DNA of 40,388 nt. It comes from Oscillospiraceae bacterium (GTDB lineage Bacteria > Bacillota_A > Clostridia > Oscillospirales > Oscillospiraceae). The position numbers and the translations under genes are program-made. Positions 15,723-26,574 of the stretch are shown in pieces (the stretch's first letter is position 1; each line of letters starts with the position of its first letter). A model generated the notes under the pieces. That model was not told the DNA's origin, searched no databases, and was given only the letters and a program-made list of their open reading frames with translations. The stretch covers positions 1 to 40,388 of the forward strand of contig JAFWOX010000015.1 in NCBI GenBank assembly GCA_017545325.1. The letters run 5' to 3'.

Positions 15723-16031
15723 ATGGACGGAATCGACGAGATCCTGAAGGCGGAAAAGGAGGCCGAGCGCATCCTGCGGGAGGCGAAGGAGGCTGCCGCC
15801 GCCGCAGAGGGCTCCGCCGAAGGATACCGCATCCGCGCCCTGGAAACAGCCCGCCGGGAGGGCGAGGAGGAGGCCGCCGCCCTGGTGAAGGCCGGGGAGG
15901 AAAGGGCCGCCGCAAGGCGGGAAGAGCTGAGGGCCGTTGCGGACGTGAAAAACAGCGAGCTCCGGGCCAGGGCGGAGGAAAACATGGAGAAAGCCGCCGC
16001 CTGGATCGCCCAGGCGCTTTCCGAGGTCTGA
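15723..16031 (+). CDS. ntpF: V-type ATP synthase subunit H/G (peripheral stalk)
   Basis: A 102-residue, almost fully helical protein rich in Glu, Ala and Arg: ILKAEKEAERILREAKEAAA and AAALVKAGEERAAARREELR show the heptad-like coiled coil. Together with subunit E it forms the peripheral stalk that holds the A3B3 head to subunit I. It is the first gene of a nine-subunit operon, and subunit I starts 2 bp after its stop. In this position small coiled-coil proteins are labelled H (AhaH) in archaea, G in Thermus and F (NtpF) in Enterococcus. Identification rests mainly on composition and context. Confidence 0.8.
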   Translation: MDGIDEILKAEKEAERILREAKEAAAAAEGSAEGYRIRALETARREGEEEAAALVKAGEERAAARREELRAVADVKNSELRARAEENMEKAAAWIAQALSEV

Positions 16032-16032
16032 T

Positions 16033-18448
<2,416 letters not shown>

Positions 18449-18449
18449 G

Positions 18450-19034
18450 ATGAAGGGGATCGAAAACATCGCGCTGCGCATCCGGGAGGAGGCGCAGCAG
18501 GAGGCGAAGGAGCTCCTGACCCAGGCGGAACAGCGGGCCGCCGAGGCCAAGGCCGCCGCAGACCGGGAAGCCGGGGCGCTGCGGGAGGCCCTCCGGAAGG
18601 AGGGGGAGGCCGAGGCCGCGCGGCAGTACGACCTGCTCCTGGCCGCCGAGGAGACGGAAAACCGGAAGCAGCTCCTGACCGCCAAGCAGGAGCTGGTGGC
18701 CCGGGCCTTCCGACGGGCGGTGGAACAGCTGTGCGCCCTGGAGGACGAGCCCTATGCGAAGCTCCTGGCCAGGCTCGCCGCCTCCGCCGCCGAAACGAAG
18801 CAGGAAAAGATCATCCTAAACGAGCGGGACAGGGCCCGCGTCGGCGCCCGGGTGGTGGAGGAGGCCAACCGCCTCTGCTCCGGCAGCCTGACGCTGGCGG
18901 AGGAATGCCGCCCCATCGTGGGGGGGCTGATCCTCTCCCAGGGGAAGATCGAGGTGAACTGCGCGCTGGATACTTTGGCCGCCCTGCGCCGGAATGAGCT
19001 GGCGGGCAAGGCCTCCGCGCTGCTGTTCGGATAA
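18450..19034 (+). CDS. ntpE: V-type ATP synthase subunit E (peripheral stalk)
   Basis: A 194-residue protein with a long N-terminal coiled coil (ALRIREEAQQEAKELLTQAEQRAAEAKAAADREA region, residues 7-70) and a globular C-terminal end with GSLTLAEECRPIVGGLILSQGKIEVNCALDTL, the signature that packs on the B subunit. It pairs with the small stalk subunit encoded first in the operon. Length is typical. It starts 1 bp after the K stop and is followed by subunit C after 9 bp. Confidence 0.93.
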   Translation: MKGIENIALRIREEAQQEAKELLTQAEQRAAEAKAAADREAGALREALRKEGEAEAARQYDLLLAAEETENRKQLLTAKQELVARAFRRAVEQLCALEDEPYAKLLARLAASAAETKQEKIILNERDRARVGARVVEEANRLCSGSLTLAEECRPIVGGLILSQGKIEVNCALDTLAALRRNELAGKASALLFG

Positions 19035-19043
19035 GGAGCCGCC

Positions 19044-19850
19044 GTGAGAAAGCATAAGGATACGGATTACCTCTTTCTCTCCTCCTACCTCCATGCCCGG
19101 GAAGCCCGGGCGGGAGAGACCGGGTCCCCGGCGGACAAGGCCGCCATCTTCCGGGACCTGGAAGGCCTCGCCCCGGACCGGTCCATCGTGGATTTCTTCC
19201 GGGTGAAATACGATTACCATAACGCCAAGGTCTTTCTGAAAAGCATCGCCGCCAATACGGATAATTCCCGGCTCTACTCCCCCCTGGGGCGGGTGACCCG
19301 GGAGGAGCTCATGCTGGCTTACCGGGACGGGAAGACGGAAAAGCTCTCCCCCACCTTCAGCAAGGCCTTTCTCCAGGCGGATGAGATCCTTTCCCGCACC
19401 AAGGACCCCCGGCTGGCGGATTTCCTGCTGGACAAGGCCTATGTGCAGGAGCTGAAGACCACGGCGGACGCCTCGAAGGCGGAGCTCCTCATCCGCTACG
19501 CCGCGCTGAACGCTGACGCCCTGAACCTTCGGGCCCTGGTGCGGATGCTGAAAAGCGGCGTGGAGCCGGAGCAGCTGAGCCAGGTGCTGACAGACTGCGG
19601 CACCGTTTCCCTGAAGGCGCTCAGCGCCGCCTATCCGGATATCGCGGCCACCCTGGCCCTGTACCGGAGCACCGGCCTTGCTCCCCTTCTGCCAGAGGCG
19701 GAAAGAGCGGCCCGGGGCGGCGGCTTCTCCGCCTTTGAGCAGAGCTGCCGGAGTCTTCTGGCGGGCTGGATGGATCGGGCCCGGTATACCCCCTTCGGGG
19801 AGGACGTGCTGATCCGCTACCTCTATCGACTGGAGGCGAAGGAAGCATGA
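19044..19850 (+). CDS. ntpC: V-type ATP synthase subunit C (central stalk/ring adaptor), short at N-terminus
   Basis: A 268-residue helical protein equivalent to eukaryotic d, which links the K ring to the D-F shaft. FFRVKYDYHNAKVFLKS, RLYSPLGRV, ADFLLDKAYVQEL and FGEDVLIRYLYRLEAKE are clear family marks. The start is a GTG with AAGGAG at 5-nt spacing. Relatives are usually about 320-350 residues. Here the opening TDYLFLSSYLHAREAR is followed almost at once by KAAIFRDLEGLAPD, and the stretch that normally lies between (about 50-60 residues) is missing with the frame intact. Its stop overlaps the start of subunit F as ATGA. Confidence 0.9.
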   Translation: MRKHKDTDYLFLSSYLHAREARAGETGSPADKAAIFRDLEGLAPDRSIVDFFRVKYDYHNAKVFLKSIAANTDNSRLYSPLGRVTREELMLAYRDGKTEKLSPTFSKAFLQADEILSRTKDPRLADFLLDKAYVQELKTTADASKAELLIRYAALNADALNLRALVRMLKSGVEPEQLSQVLTDCGTVSLKALSAAYPDIAATLALYRSTGLAPLLPEAERAARGGGFSAFEQSCRSLLAGWMDRARYTPFGEDVLIRYLYRLEAKEA

Positions 19851-20062
19851 GCGCATATAAGGTCGCAGTACTGGGGGACCGGGAGAGCGTCATGGGCTTC
19901 CGGGCTCTGGGTCTGGATGTGTTCCCCGCGGAGCCGGAGACGGCCGCGGCGGTGTTCGACGCCGCCACGAAGGGGGATGGCCAGCCCTATGCCATCATCT
20001 ACATCACCGAGGAGCTGATCGCCCCCCTCCGGGAGCAGATCAACGCCGCCAAGGATCCATGA
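19847..20062 (+). CDS. ntpG: V-type ATP synthase subunit F, N-terminal part (split gene)
   Basis: This 71-residue open frame is the N-terminal Rossmann-like part of subunit F: YKVAVLGDRESVMGFRALGLDVFPAE, then PYAIIYITEELIAPLREQIN. It stops at TGA (20060-20062) just where relatives continue with the TPAIIPIPS segment. That continuation is present immediately after, in another frame (next entry). Total length of the two parts, 106 residues, equals a normal subunit F. F binds subunit D in the rotating shaft and regulates the enzyme. The break is either a real split, a programmed frameshift or a sequence error. Confidence 0.85.
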   Translation: MSAYKVAVLGDRESVMGFRALGLDVFPAEPETAAAVFDAATKGDGQPYAIIYITEELIAPLREQINAAKDP

Positions 20063-20166
20063 CCCCCGCCATTATCCCCATCCCCTCCAAAAACGGCAGC
20101 CTGGGGCTGGGCATGGACGCCCTCACCTCCGCCGTGGAGCGGGCCGTCGGCGCAAATATCCTCTGA
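20059..20166 (+). CDS. V-type ATP synthase subunit F, C-terminal part in shifted frame
   Basis: Beginning at the ATG of the ATGA that ends the first part, this frame encodes 35 residues, including TPAIIPIPSKNGSLGLG followed by a helix ending VERAVGANIL. This is exactly the C-terminal third of subunit F, including the Gly-rich loop and final helix. It is in the -1 frame relative to the first part. The ATGA overlap would allow translational coupling without a new ribosome binding site, as between other genes of this operon. No conventional site lies upstream. It could equally mark a one-base error in the assembly. Confidence 0.75.
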   Translation: MTPAIIPIPSKNGSLGLGMDALTSAVERAVGANIL

Positions 20167-20215
20167 GCTCCGGCTCAGATCCTGTCGACGAATACTCCCG
20201 CCGGTGAGCCGGCGG
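20163..20215 (+). promoter_or_regulatory. Tandem hairpins in the F-A gap of the V-ATPase operon
   Basis: CTGAGC-TCCG-GCTCAG (20163-20178) overlaps the F stop. CCGCCGG-TGAG-CCGGCGG (20198-20215) follows. They fill the only sizeable gap (74 bp) between the genes of this operon; the rest overlap or are 1-9 bp apart. There is no T-run, so an RNA-processing or stability role for the downstream A-B-D message is more likely than termination. Confidence 0.5.
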
Positions 20216-20240
20216 AATTCGGAATGAACGGAGTTTGAAT

Positions 20241-21998
20241 ATGGGAAAAATCATCAAGGTATCCGGGCCGCTGGTGGTGGCGGACGGTCTGGCCGACGCC
20301 GGCATGGCCGACGTGGTCAAGGTCGGCGCCCAGGGTCTGAAAGGCGAGATCCTGACCATGACCGGCGACACGGCATCCATTCAGGTCTATGAGGAGACCG
20401 CAGGCCTGGGCCCCGGAGCGGAGGTATATACCACCGGCGCTCCCCTGAGCGTGGAGCTGGGCCCCGGAATGCTGGAGAACATCTATGACGGCATCCAGCG
20501 CCCCCTGACGGAGATCAGGGCCCTCGCGGGAGAGACCATCGCCCGGGGCATCGACATCCCCGCCCTGAACCGGGAGAAAAAATGGCATTTCGTCCCCGTC
20601 AGGAAGGCCGGAGAGCGGATCACCGGCGGCGATATCATCGGCACCGTGGAGGAGACCAGCGCCCTGACCCATCGGATCATGGTGCCCCACGGGGTGGTGG
20701 GCACTCTGAAGAGCATCACCGAAGGGGATTTCACCGTAACGGATACCGTGGCGGTGGCCGAGCTGGAGCAGGGGGGCGAACGGGCCCTTACCATGATGCA
20801 GACCTGGCCGGTGCGGATCGGCCGCCCCTATCAGCAGAAATTCCTGCCGGACACGCCGATGCAGAGCGGCCAGCGGGTCATCGACACCCTCTTCCCCATC
20901 GCCAAGGGCGGCACCGCCGCGGTGCCCGGCCCCTTCGGCAGCGGCAAAACCGTGGTGCAGCACGCTCTGGCCAAATGGTCCGATGTGGACGTGGTGGTCT
21001 ACATCGGCTGCGGCGAACGGGGCAACGAAATGACGGACGTGCTCATGGAGTTCCCCGAGCTCCAGGATCCCCGGACCGGGGAGCCCCTGATGAAGCGCAC
21101 GGTGCTTATCGCCAACACCTCGGATATGCCCGTGGCGGCCCGGGAGGCCTCCATCTACACCGGCATCACCATCGCGGAATACTTCCGGGACATGGGATAT
21201 GACGTGGCGGTCATCGCGGACTCCACCTCCCGCTGGGCCGAGGCCCTTCGGGAAATGTCCGGCCGTCTGGAGGAGATGCCCGGCGAAGAGGGCTACCCCG
21301 CCTACCTGGCTTCTCGTCTGGCCCAGTTCTACGAGCGGGCGGGCTGCGTGCAGTGCCTCTCCAGCGAGGTGCGCCGGGGCAGCCTCACCGCCATCGGGGC
21401 CGTTTCCCCTCCCGGCGGCGATACCTCTGAGCCCGTCAGCCAGGCCACCCTGCGCATCGTTAAGGTGTTCTGGGGCCTGGATTCCGGCCTGGCCCATGCC
21501 CGGCATTTCCCCGCCATCAACTGGCTGAACAGTTATTCCCTGTATATGGATAACCTTCGGGGCTGGTTCGAGAAGAACCTGGGCCGGAGCTTCCTGGAGA
21601 ACCGGGCCAAGGCTGTGGCCATTCTCCAGCAGGAAAGCGAGCTCCAGGAGATCGTCAAGCTGGTGGGACAGGATTCCCTCTCCCCCGCGGACCGGCTCAC
21701 TATGGAGACCGCCAAGATGATCCGGGAGGACTACCTCCAGCAGAACGCTTTTGTGGACATCGACAACTACTCCTCTTACGACCGCCAGTCTATCCTTCTG
21801 GACATCATCCTCCAGTATGACGCCCAGTGCCGCCGGGCCATTGCCGGCGGGGCGGACCTGGGAAAGCTGATCTCCATCGAGGTCCGGGACCGGATCGGCC
21901 GCGCCAAGTCCGTGCCGGAAGAGGAATACCCCACCGCCTACTCCGCCATCGCCGCGGACATGGCTGAACAGATCAAGGAGGCGGCGCAGCATGATTAA
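20241..21998 (+). CDS. ntpA: V-type ATP synthase catalytic subunit A
   Basis: A 585-residue catalytic ATPase subunit. Beta-barrel start [16 protein letters not shown], the non-homologous insert (about residues 90-190, with [13 protein letters not shown]), Walker A GPFGSGKT (230-237), [13 protein letters not shown] [18 protein letters not shown], Walker [20 protein letters not shown] and the C-terminal helical domain are all intact. It alternates with subunit B in the A3B3 head. The ATG at 20241 is preceded by GGAG at 7-nt spacing; a TTG two codons upstream is rejected. It overlaps subunit B by 8 bp. Confidence 0.97.
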   Translation: MGKIIKVSGPLVVADGLADAGMADVVKVGAQGLKGEILTMTGDTASIQVYEETAGLGPGAEVYTTGAPLSVELGPGMLENIYDGIQRPLTEIRALAGETIARGIDIPALNREKKWHFVPVRKAGERITGGDIIGTVEETSALTHRIMVPHGVVGTLKSITEGDFTVTDTVAVAELEQGGERALTMMQTWPVRIGRPYQQKFLPDTPMQSGQRVIDTLFPIAKGGTAAVPGPFGSGKTVVQHALAKWSDVDVVVYIGCGERGNEMTDVLMEFPELQDPRTGEPLMKRTVLIANTSDMPVAAREASIYTGITIAEYFRDMGYDVAVIADSTSRWAEALREMSGRLEEMPGEEGYPAYLASRLAQFYERAGCVQCLSSEVRRGSLTAIGAVSPPGGDTSEPVSQATLRIVKVFWGLDSGLAHARHFPAINWLNSYSLYMDNLRGWFEKNLGRSFLENRAKAVAILQQESELQEIVKLVGQDSLSPADRLTMETAKMIREDYLQQNAFVDIDNYSSYDRQSILLDIILQYDAQCRRAIAGGADLGKLISIEVRDRIGRAKSVPEEEYPTAYSAIAADMAEQIKEAAQHD

Positions 21999-23370
21999 GG
22001 AATACCGCACCATACGCGAGATCTCCGGCCCTCTGATGGTGGTCAAGAATGTGGAGGGCGTCACCTACGACGAGCTGGCGGAGATCGAGCTCCCCAATGG
22101 GGAGACCCGCCGCTGCAAGGTGCTGGAGGTGGACGGGGACCGGGCCGTAGTCCAGCTCTTTGAGAGCTCCACCGGCATCAACCTGGCGGAGAGCAAGGTC
22201 CGCTTCCTGGGTCACGGCATGCAGCTGGGCGTCAGCCCGGATATGCTGGGCCGGGTCTTCGACGGCATGGGCCGCCCCATCGACGGGGGGCCGGAGATCC
22301 TGGCGGAGGAATACCTGGATATCAACGGCCTCCCCATGAACCCCGCCGCCCGGGACTATCCCTCCGAGTTCATCCAGACCGGCATTTCCGCCATCGACGG
22401 CCTGAACACCCTGGTCCGGGGACAGAAGCTGCCCATCTTCTCCGGCTCCGGTCTGCCCCATGCCAGCCTGGCGGCGCAGATCGCCCGGCAGGCCAAGGTG
22501 CTGGGCTCCGGGGAGCAGTTCGCCGTGGTCTTCGCCGCCATCGGCATCACCTTTGAGGAATCGGAGTACTTCGTGAACGAGTTCCGGCGCACCGGCGCCC
22601 TGGACCGCACCGTGCTCTTCTCCAACCTGGCCAACGATCCCGCGGTGGAACGCATCAGCACCCCCCGCATGGCCCTGACCGCGGCGGAATACCTGGCCTT
22701 CCAGCAGGATATGCACGTGCTGGTCATCCTCACGGATATCACCAACTATGCCGAAGCCCTCCGGGAGGTCTCCGCCGCCCGGAAGGAGGTCCCCGGCCGC
22801 CGGGGCTATCCCGGCTACCTGTATACGGACTTCGCCTCCATCTATGAGCGGGCGGGCCGCCGGAAGGGGAAGAAGGGGAGCATCACCATGATCCCCATCC
22901 TCACCATGCCGGAGGACGATATCACCCACCCCATCCCGGACCTGACGGGCTACATCACCGAGGGACAGATCATTCTCTCCCGGGACCTGTACCTGAAGAA
23001 CATCCTGCCCCCCATCGACGTGCTCCCCAGCCTGAGCCGTCTGAAGGACAAGGGCATCGGCGAGGGCAAGACCCGGGAGGACCACTCCGGCACCATGAAC
23101 CAGCTCTTTGCCGCCTACAGCGCGGGCAAGGACGCCAGCGAGCTCATGACCATCCTGGGCGAGGCTGCCCTTTCCGATACGGATAAACTCTATGCCAAGT
23201 TCGCCGACGCCTTTGAGAAGGAATACGTGGGCCAGGGCCAGAGCACCGACCGGAGCATCCAGGAGACCCTGGATATCGGCTGGAAGCTGCTTTCCATCCT
23301 GCCCAAGAGCGAGCTGAAGCGCATCAAGCTGGAGTACATCGACAAGTATCTGCCCAAGCAGGAGGGTTAA
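21991..23370 (+). CDS. ntpB: V-type ATP synthase non-catalytic subunit B
   Basis: A 459-residue regulatory subunit of the A3B3 head. The P-loop position reads [14 protein letters not shown], the degenerate form expected in B subunits that do not hydrolyse ATP. Other landmarks are [69 protein letters not shown] and the conserved [10 protein letters not shown]. Length is normal. It is read by translational coupling from subunit A and followed by D after 3 bp. Confidence 0.97.
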   Translation: MIKEYRTIREISGPLMVVKNVEGVTYDELAEIELPNGETRRCKVLEVDGDRAVVQLFESSTGINLAESKVRFLGHGMQLGVSPDMLGRVFDGMGRPIDGGPEILAEEYLDINGLPMNPAARDYPSEFIQTGISAIDGLNTLVRGQKLPIFSGSGLPHASLAAQIARQAKVLGSGEQFAVVFAAIGITFEESEYFVNEFRRTGALDRTVLFSNLANDPAVERISTPRMALTAAEYLAFQQDMHVLVILTDITNYAEALREVSAARKEVPGRRGYPGYLYTDFASIYERAGRRKGKKGSITMIPILTMPEDDITHPIPDLTGYITEGQIILSRDLYLKNILPPIDVLPSLSRLKDKGIGEGKTREDHSGTMNQLFAAYSAGKDASELMTILGEAALSDTDKLYAKFADAFEKEYVGQGQSTDRSIQETLDIGWKLLSILPKSELKRIKLEYIDKYLPKQEG

Positions 23371-23373
23371 GGC

Positions 23374-24030
23374 ATGGCCATTTCGTCGGATATCAAGCCG
23401 ACCCGCATGGAGCTGAAGCGGACCAAGAACCGGCTCCAGACCGCCGTCCGGGGGCACAAGCTGCTGAAGGACAAGCGGGATGAGCTCATGCGTCAGTTCA
23501 TGCTGGTGGTCCGGGAAAACAAGGCTCTCCGGCAGCGGGTGGAATCCGGGCTGGAGGAGGCCATGGGCGCCATGGCCAAGGCTTCCGCCCTCATGAGTCC
23601 CGAGATCCTGGAGCAGAGCCTCCTGTTCCCCAAGCAGGGGGTGGAGGTGGACCTGACCCGGAAAAACGTCATGAGCGTGTACATCCCCCAGTATTCCTTC
23701 CGCACCCGTACCGGAGCCGCGGCGGACATCTACCCCTACGGCTACGCCCAGACCTCCGGGGAGCTGGACGAGGCCATCGACCGGCTGAGCCGGGTATTCC
23801 AGGATATGCTGGAGCTGGCCCGGGCGGAGAAGAGCATGCAGCTCATGGCCGCGGAGATCGAGCGCACCAGGAGACGAGTCAACGCCCTGGAGTATGTGAT
23901 GATCCCCCAGATGCAGGAGACCATCCGCTACATCACCATGAAGCTGGAGGAAAACGAGCGCAGCACCACCACCCGCCTCATGAAGGTGAAGGACCAGCTG
24001 CTGAAGGAAGCCCACAGCTTCGATTATTGA
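23374..24030 (+). CDS. ntpD: V-type ATP synthase subunit D (rotor shaft)
   Basis: A 218-residue protein with two long antiparallel helices at the ends, forming the shaft inside A3B3: IKPTRMELKRTKNRLQTAVRGHKLLKDKRDEL at the N-terminus and RRRVNALEYVMIPQMQETIRYITMKLEENERSTTTRLMKVKD at the C-terminus. Both are highly typical. The central part is a short hairpin. It is the last gene of the operon; the next gene is 136 bp away. It is the partner of subunit F, which is split here. Confidence 0.96.
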   Translation: MAISSDIKPTRMELKRTKNRLQTAVRGHKLLKDKRDELMRQFMLVVRENKALRQRVESGLEEAMGAMAKASALMSPEILEQSLLFPKQGVEVDLTRKNVMSVYIPQYSFRTRTGAAADIYPYGYAQTSGELDEAIDRLSRVFQDMLELARAEKSMQLMAAEIERTRRRVNALEYVMIPQMQETIRYITMKLEENERSTTTRLMKVKDQLLKEAHSFDY

Positions 24031-24108
24031 ATCGCTCCCCCTGCGGGCTCCCGGGCAATGCGCCTTCTGCGGCAGCCGGGCCCCGTTTCCATCCCATCGA
24101 CCGACTTA

Positions 24109-24143
24109 CCGGCGCGCTGCCTCCTTTCGGTGCGGCGCGCCGG
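24109..24143 (+). terminator. Hairpin after the V-ATPase operon
   Basis: CCGGCGCGC (24109-24117) pairs with GCGCGCCGG (24135-24143) around a 17-nt loop. It is followed by GATTCTCTTC rather than a proper T-run. It may end most of the V-ATPase message, but read-through into the next gene is possible. Confidence 0.45.
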
Positions 24144-24166
24144 GATTCTCTTCTGAGGTACTTGCC

Positions 24167-25585
24167 ATGTCCAGACCCAAACGGGGCGGGCATCCCCTTC
24201 TCGCCCTATTTCTCGTCCTGCTGATCCTTCTGATCCTGGCCCTGCCCTGGCTCTATCTCCAGTTTTCCGCCTTCCCCTGGGACGACTACAGAACCATGGC
24301 GGCGGAGAACGAATACCCCTTCGACTATGCGGATTTCTCCCGGGAGGGAGTGCTGACGGTGCGCCTGGACAAGGCGGACCTGTACGCTCTGCTGCTGGAA
24401 TACTATCCTCCGGAGGAGCTTCTGGCCCGGGCTTCCCTTACCGGCATGGTGCGGCTGGAGCTGGAGGAGCTGGGCTTCTCCCTGAATCCGGAGGAAGCCC
24501 GGGTGAACATGCGTCTGCGGGCCCTGGGCTTCCTGCATCTGCCTCTGCAGCTGCGGTGCGCGCTGGAGGAGGAGGGAGACGGGCTGCGGCTCAGGCCGGA
24601 GACGGTATTCATCGGCCCTCTGCTGCACGTCTCCGCAGAAACCCTCGCCCAGCGGCTGGAGCGGCCGGACCTGGTCCGGTCCTATCTTCTCAGCCCCGCG
24701 GACTATGGGGCGGCGGGCGTCACCCTGCGGGCCGGGGAGGACGAGATCCGGCTGAGCCTGCCGGTGCCCCCCATGCTCCCCGATCTGCTGGATCTGAACG
24801 TCCTGCGCATCTCACGGGTACTCGCCCTGTACGGAACGGAGGCTCTGCCTTCCGCCGCCGCGGCGGCCGGGGGCCCCGGCTTTGCGGAAGCCTTCCGGGC
24901 AGCCATCGCGGAGGGAGGAGCCCGGGAGCTCCTCACCTCCTACCTGGCCCTGGGGGAAGAGGAGGCGATCCGGCTGCTGGAGGAATTCACCGGAAATATT
25001 CCGGAGGGCCTCCTGCCGGATCCCGGGGAGGTCGCCGCCCGGCGAAGTGCGGCGCTGGAGCAGCTGGCGGCGGGTCAGCGGAAATATCAGACCGCCCTGG
25101 AGACCCTGCGGGAGCTGTTCCGCGCCGGGAGGCTGGTTCCGGTGCCCGGCGGGTTTCAGTTGGACGGCCGCCCGGTATCCCTCTCCGATCTGGGCTGGAC
25201 CGGAACGGAGCCGGAGGCCTGGCGTCCGGTCTACCTCTTCAGTTCCCGTTCCGCTCATCCCGTCGAGGGGACGGCGCTGCCCGAGGCCCAGGCGGAGGCG
25301 CTGCCGGAGGGCGGCATACCCATGGCGGACCTGGGCCTGGTCATGACCTTTCCCCGGGGGGAGCGCATCCTCCTGTACCGCACGGCCATGGACGAGCTGG
25401 TCCTGCTCCAGCTCCCGGAGGATGGGTTCCGTTCCATCATGGACTCGGCGCGCACCCCCACCCTGCCGACGGACGAGTTTCCGCAGCAGGAACGCTGGCC
25501 TCTCTCGCCGGCTCCGGCGGCGGACCTGATGCCCGGATATTTCCTGCTGGAGGACCTGTTTTCCCTATCCTCTTTCCTTGCATAG
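24167..25585 (+). CDS. Membrane-anchored protein of unknown function
   Basis: A 472-residue protein with a basic start (MSRPKRGGHP), one strong membrane helix at about residues 11-31 and the rest predicted outside the cell. I do not recognise a family. The first outer part (60-215) alternates hydrophobic and charged residues, as in beta-rich lipid-binding-like folds, with SREGVLTVRLDKADLYALLLEYYPPEELLARA. The middle (about 230-310) is helical and the end is Pro/Leu-rich. No catalytic motif or lipobox is seen. A GAGG lies about 13 nt before the ATG. It follows the V-ATPase operon after a weak hairpin and precedes an independent promoter. Confidence 0.7.
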   Translation: MSRPKRGGHPLLALFLVLLILLILALPWLYLQFSAFPWDDYRTMAAENEYPFDYADFSREGVLTVRLDKADLYALLLEYYPPEELLARASLTGMVRLELEELGFSLNPEEARVNMRLRALGFLHLPLQLRCALEEEGDGLRLRPETVFIGPLLHVSAETLAQRLERPDLVRSYLLSPADYGAAGVTLRAGEDEIRLSLPVPPMLPDLLDLNVLRISRVLALYGTEALPSAAAAAGGPGFAEAFRAAIAEGGARELLTSYLALGEEEAIRLLEEFTGNIPEGLLPDPGEVAARRSAALEQLAAGQRKYQTALETLRELFRAGRLVPVPGGFQLDGRPVSLSDLGWTGTEPEAWRPVYLFSSRSAHPVEGTALPEAQAEALPEGGIPMADLGLVMTFPRGERILLYRTAMDELVLLQLPEDGFRSIMDSARTPTLPTDEFPQQERWPLSPAPAADLMPGYFLLEDLFSLSSFLA

Positions 25586-25606
25586 CCGGGGGATCCGGTG
25601 TATAAT
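25578..25606 (+). promoter_or_regulatory. Promoter of the ferredoxin gene
   Basis: TTGCAT (25578-25583), 17-bp spacer, TATAAT (25601-25606). The -35 overlaps the last codons of the preceding gene. The leader is about 38 nt and carries GGGAGGAAAGG before the ATG. Confidence 0.85.
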
Positions 25607-25650
25607 AGAAAAACAGACTGTCCCTGCCGGGACGGGGGAGGAAAGGGAAA

Positions 25651-26472
25651 ATGGCAAAGGCCTTTGTGATCGATCTATCCAAGTGCAGCGGCTGCTATAA
25701 CTGCCAGCTGGCCTGCAAGGACGAGCATGTGGGGAACGACTGGAGGCCCTATGCCGCGCCCCAGCCCCGGATCGGCCAGTTCTGGATCCGGGTGAAGGAG
25801 GAGGTGGAGGGCACCCTCCCCAAGGTGAAGATCCACTATACCCCCCAGCTCTGCAATCATTGCCTCTCGGCCGCCTGTCTGAAGGCCTGCCCCACGGAGG
25901 CCATCCGGCAGCGGGAGGACGGGCTGGTGCTCATCGATCCCGAGGGCTGCACCGGCTGCGGCGCCTGCCGGGACGCCTGCCCCTATGGGGCCATCTTCAT
26001 GAACGCCGAGCTGAACATCGCCCAGAAGTGCACCGGCTGCGCCCATCTCCTGGATCATGGCGCAAAGCTTCCCAGGTGCGTGGAGGCCTGCCCTACGGAG
26101 GCCATCCGCTTCGGGGAGGAGGAAGACCTGAAGGACGAGCTTCTGGGGGCGGAGGTCCTGCAGCCCGAGACGGGCTGCAAGCCCAGGGTTTATTACCGCA
26201 ATATCCCCGGCCGCTTCCTCGGCGGGACCCTGTATGATCCGGCGGAAAAGGAGGTCGTCATCGGCGCCCGCTGCCTCCTCACCAACGGGGGAAAGACCTG
26301 GGAGGCCCTCAGCGATGAATTCGGGGATTTCTGGTTCCGGGATCTCCCCATGGGCATATACGATCTGGTGATCCACGCCTCCGGCCGGGAATATAAGCGC
26401 TTCGACCGGATCCGCCTGGAAAAATCCGTGAATCTGGGGGATATCCCCCTGCTTCCCGGCGAGGAAGAATAA
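25651..26472 (+). CDS. Transhydroxylase beta-like ferredoxin with four [4Fe-4S] sites and a C-terminal beta domain
   Basis: A 273-residue electron-transfer subunit of the DMSO-reductase partner family. Sixteen cysteines form four sets: 12/15/18/22, 68/71/76/80, 100/103/106/110 and 127/130/143/147. After residue 175 a GCKPRVYYRN motif leads into a beta-sandwich of the carboxypeptidase-regulatory type (DEFGDFWFRDLPMGIYDLVIHASG). This architecture, and the length, match the beta subunit of pyrogallol-phloroglucinol transhydroxylase of Pelobacter as I recall it. No molybdopterin catalytic subunit is encoded in the window, so its partner is missing or distant. It has its own promoter and precedes the enoate-reductase gene by 102 bp. 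Role inferred: electron relay to a molybdenum/tungsten enzyme. Confidence 0.85.
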   Translation: MAKAFVIDLSKCSGCYNCQLACKDEHVGNDWRPYAAPQPRIGQFWIRVKEEVEGTLPKVKIHYTPQLCNHCLSAACLKACPTEAIRQREDGLVLIDPEGCTGCGACRDACPYGAIFMNAELNIAQKCTGCAHLLDHGAKLPRCVEACPTEAIRFGEEEDLKDELLGAEVLQPETGCKPRVYYRNIPGRFLGGTLYDPAEKEVVIGARCLLTNGGKTWEALSDEFGDFWFRDLPMGIYDLVIHASGREYKRFDRIRLEKSVNLGDIPLLPGEEE

Positions 26473-26476
26473 ATGC

Positions 26477-26505
26477 TTGTACTTTCCGCGCAAATATAGT
26501 ACAAT
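26477..26505 (+). promoter_or_regulatory. Promoter of the enoate reductase-like gene
   Basis: TTGTAC (26477-26482), 17-bp spacer, TACAAT (26500-26505). It lies right after the ferredoxin stop and gives a leader of about 60 nt. Confidence 0.8.
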
Positions 26506-26574
26506 ATGTGCTATACATCAGTCTGATAAAATAAGGATAATAGGCAAAACAAACAAAAGGAAAGGATGATTACC

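Noticed and set aside
20175..24015. Long minus-strand open frames across the V-ATPase A, B and D genes
   Set aside because: The plus-strand genes are unmistakable; the antisense products are low-complexity and unrelated to known proteins.
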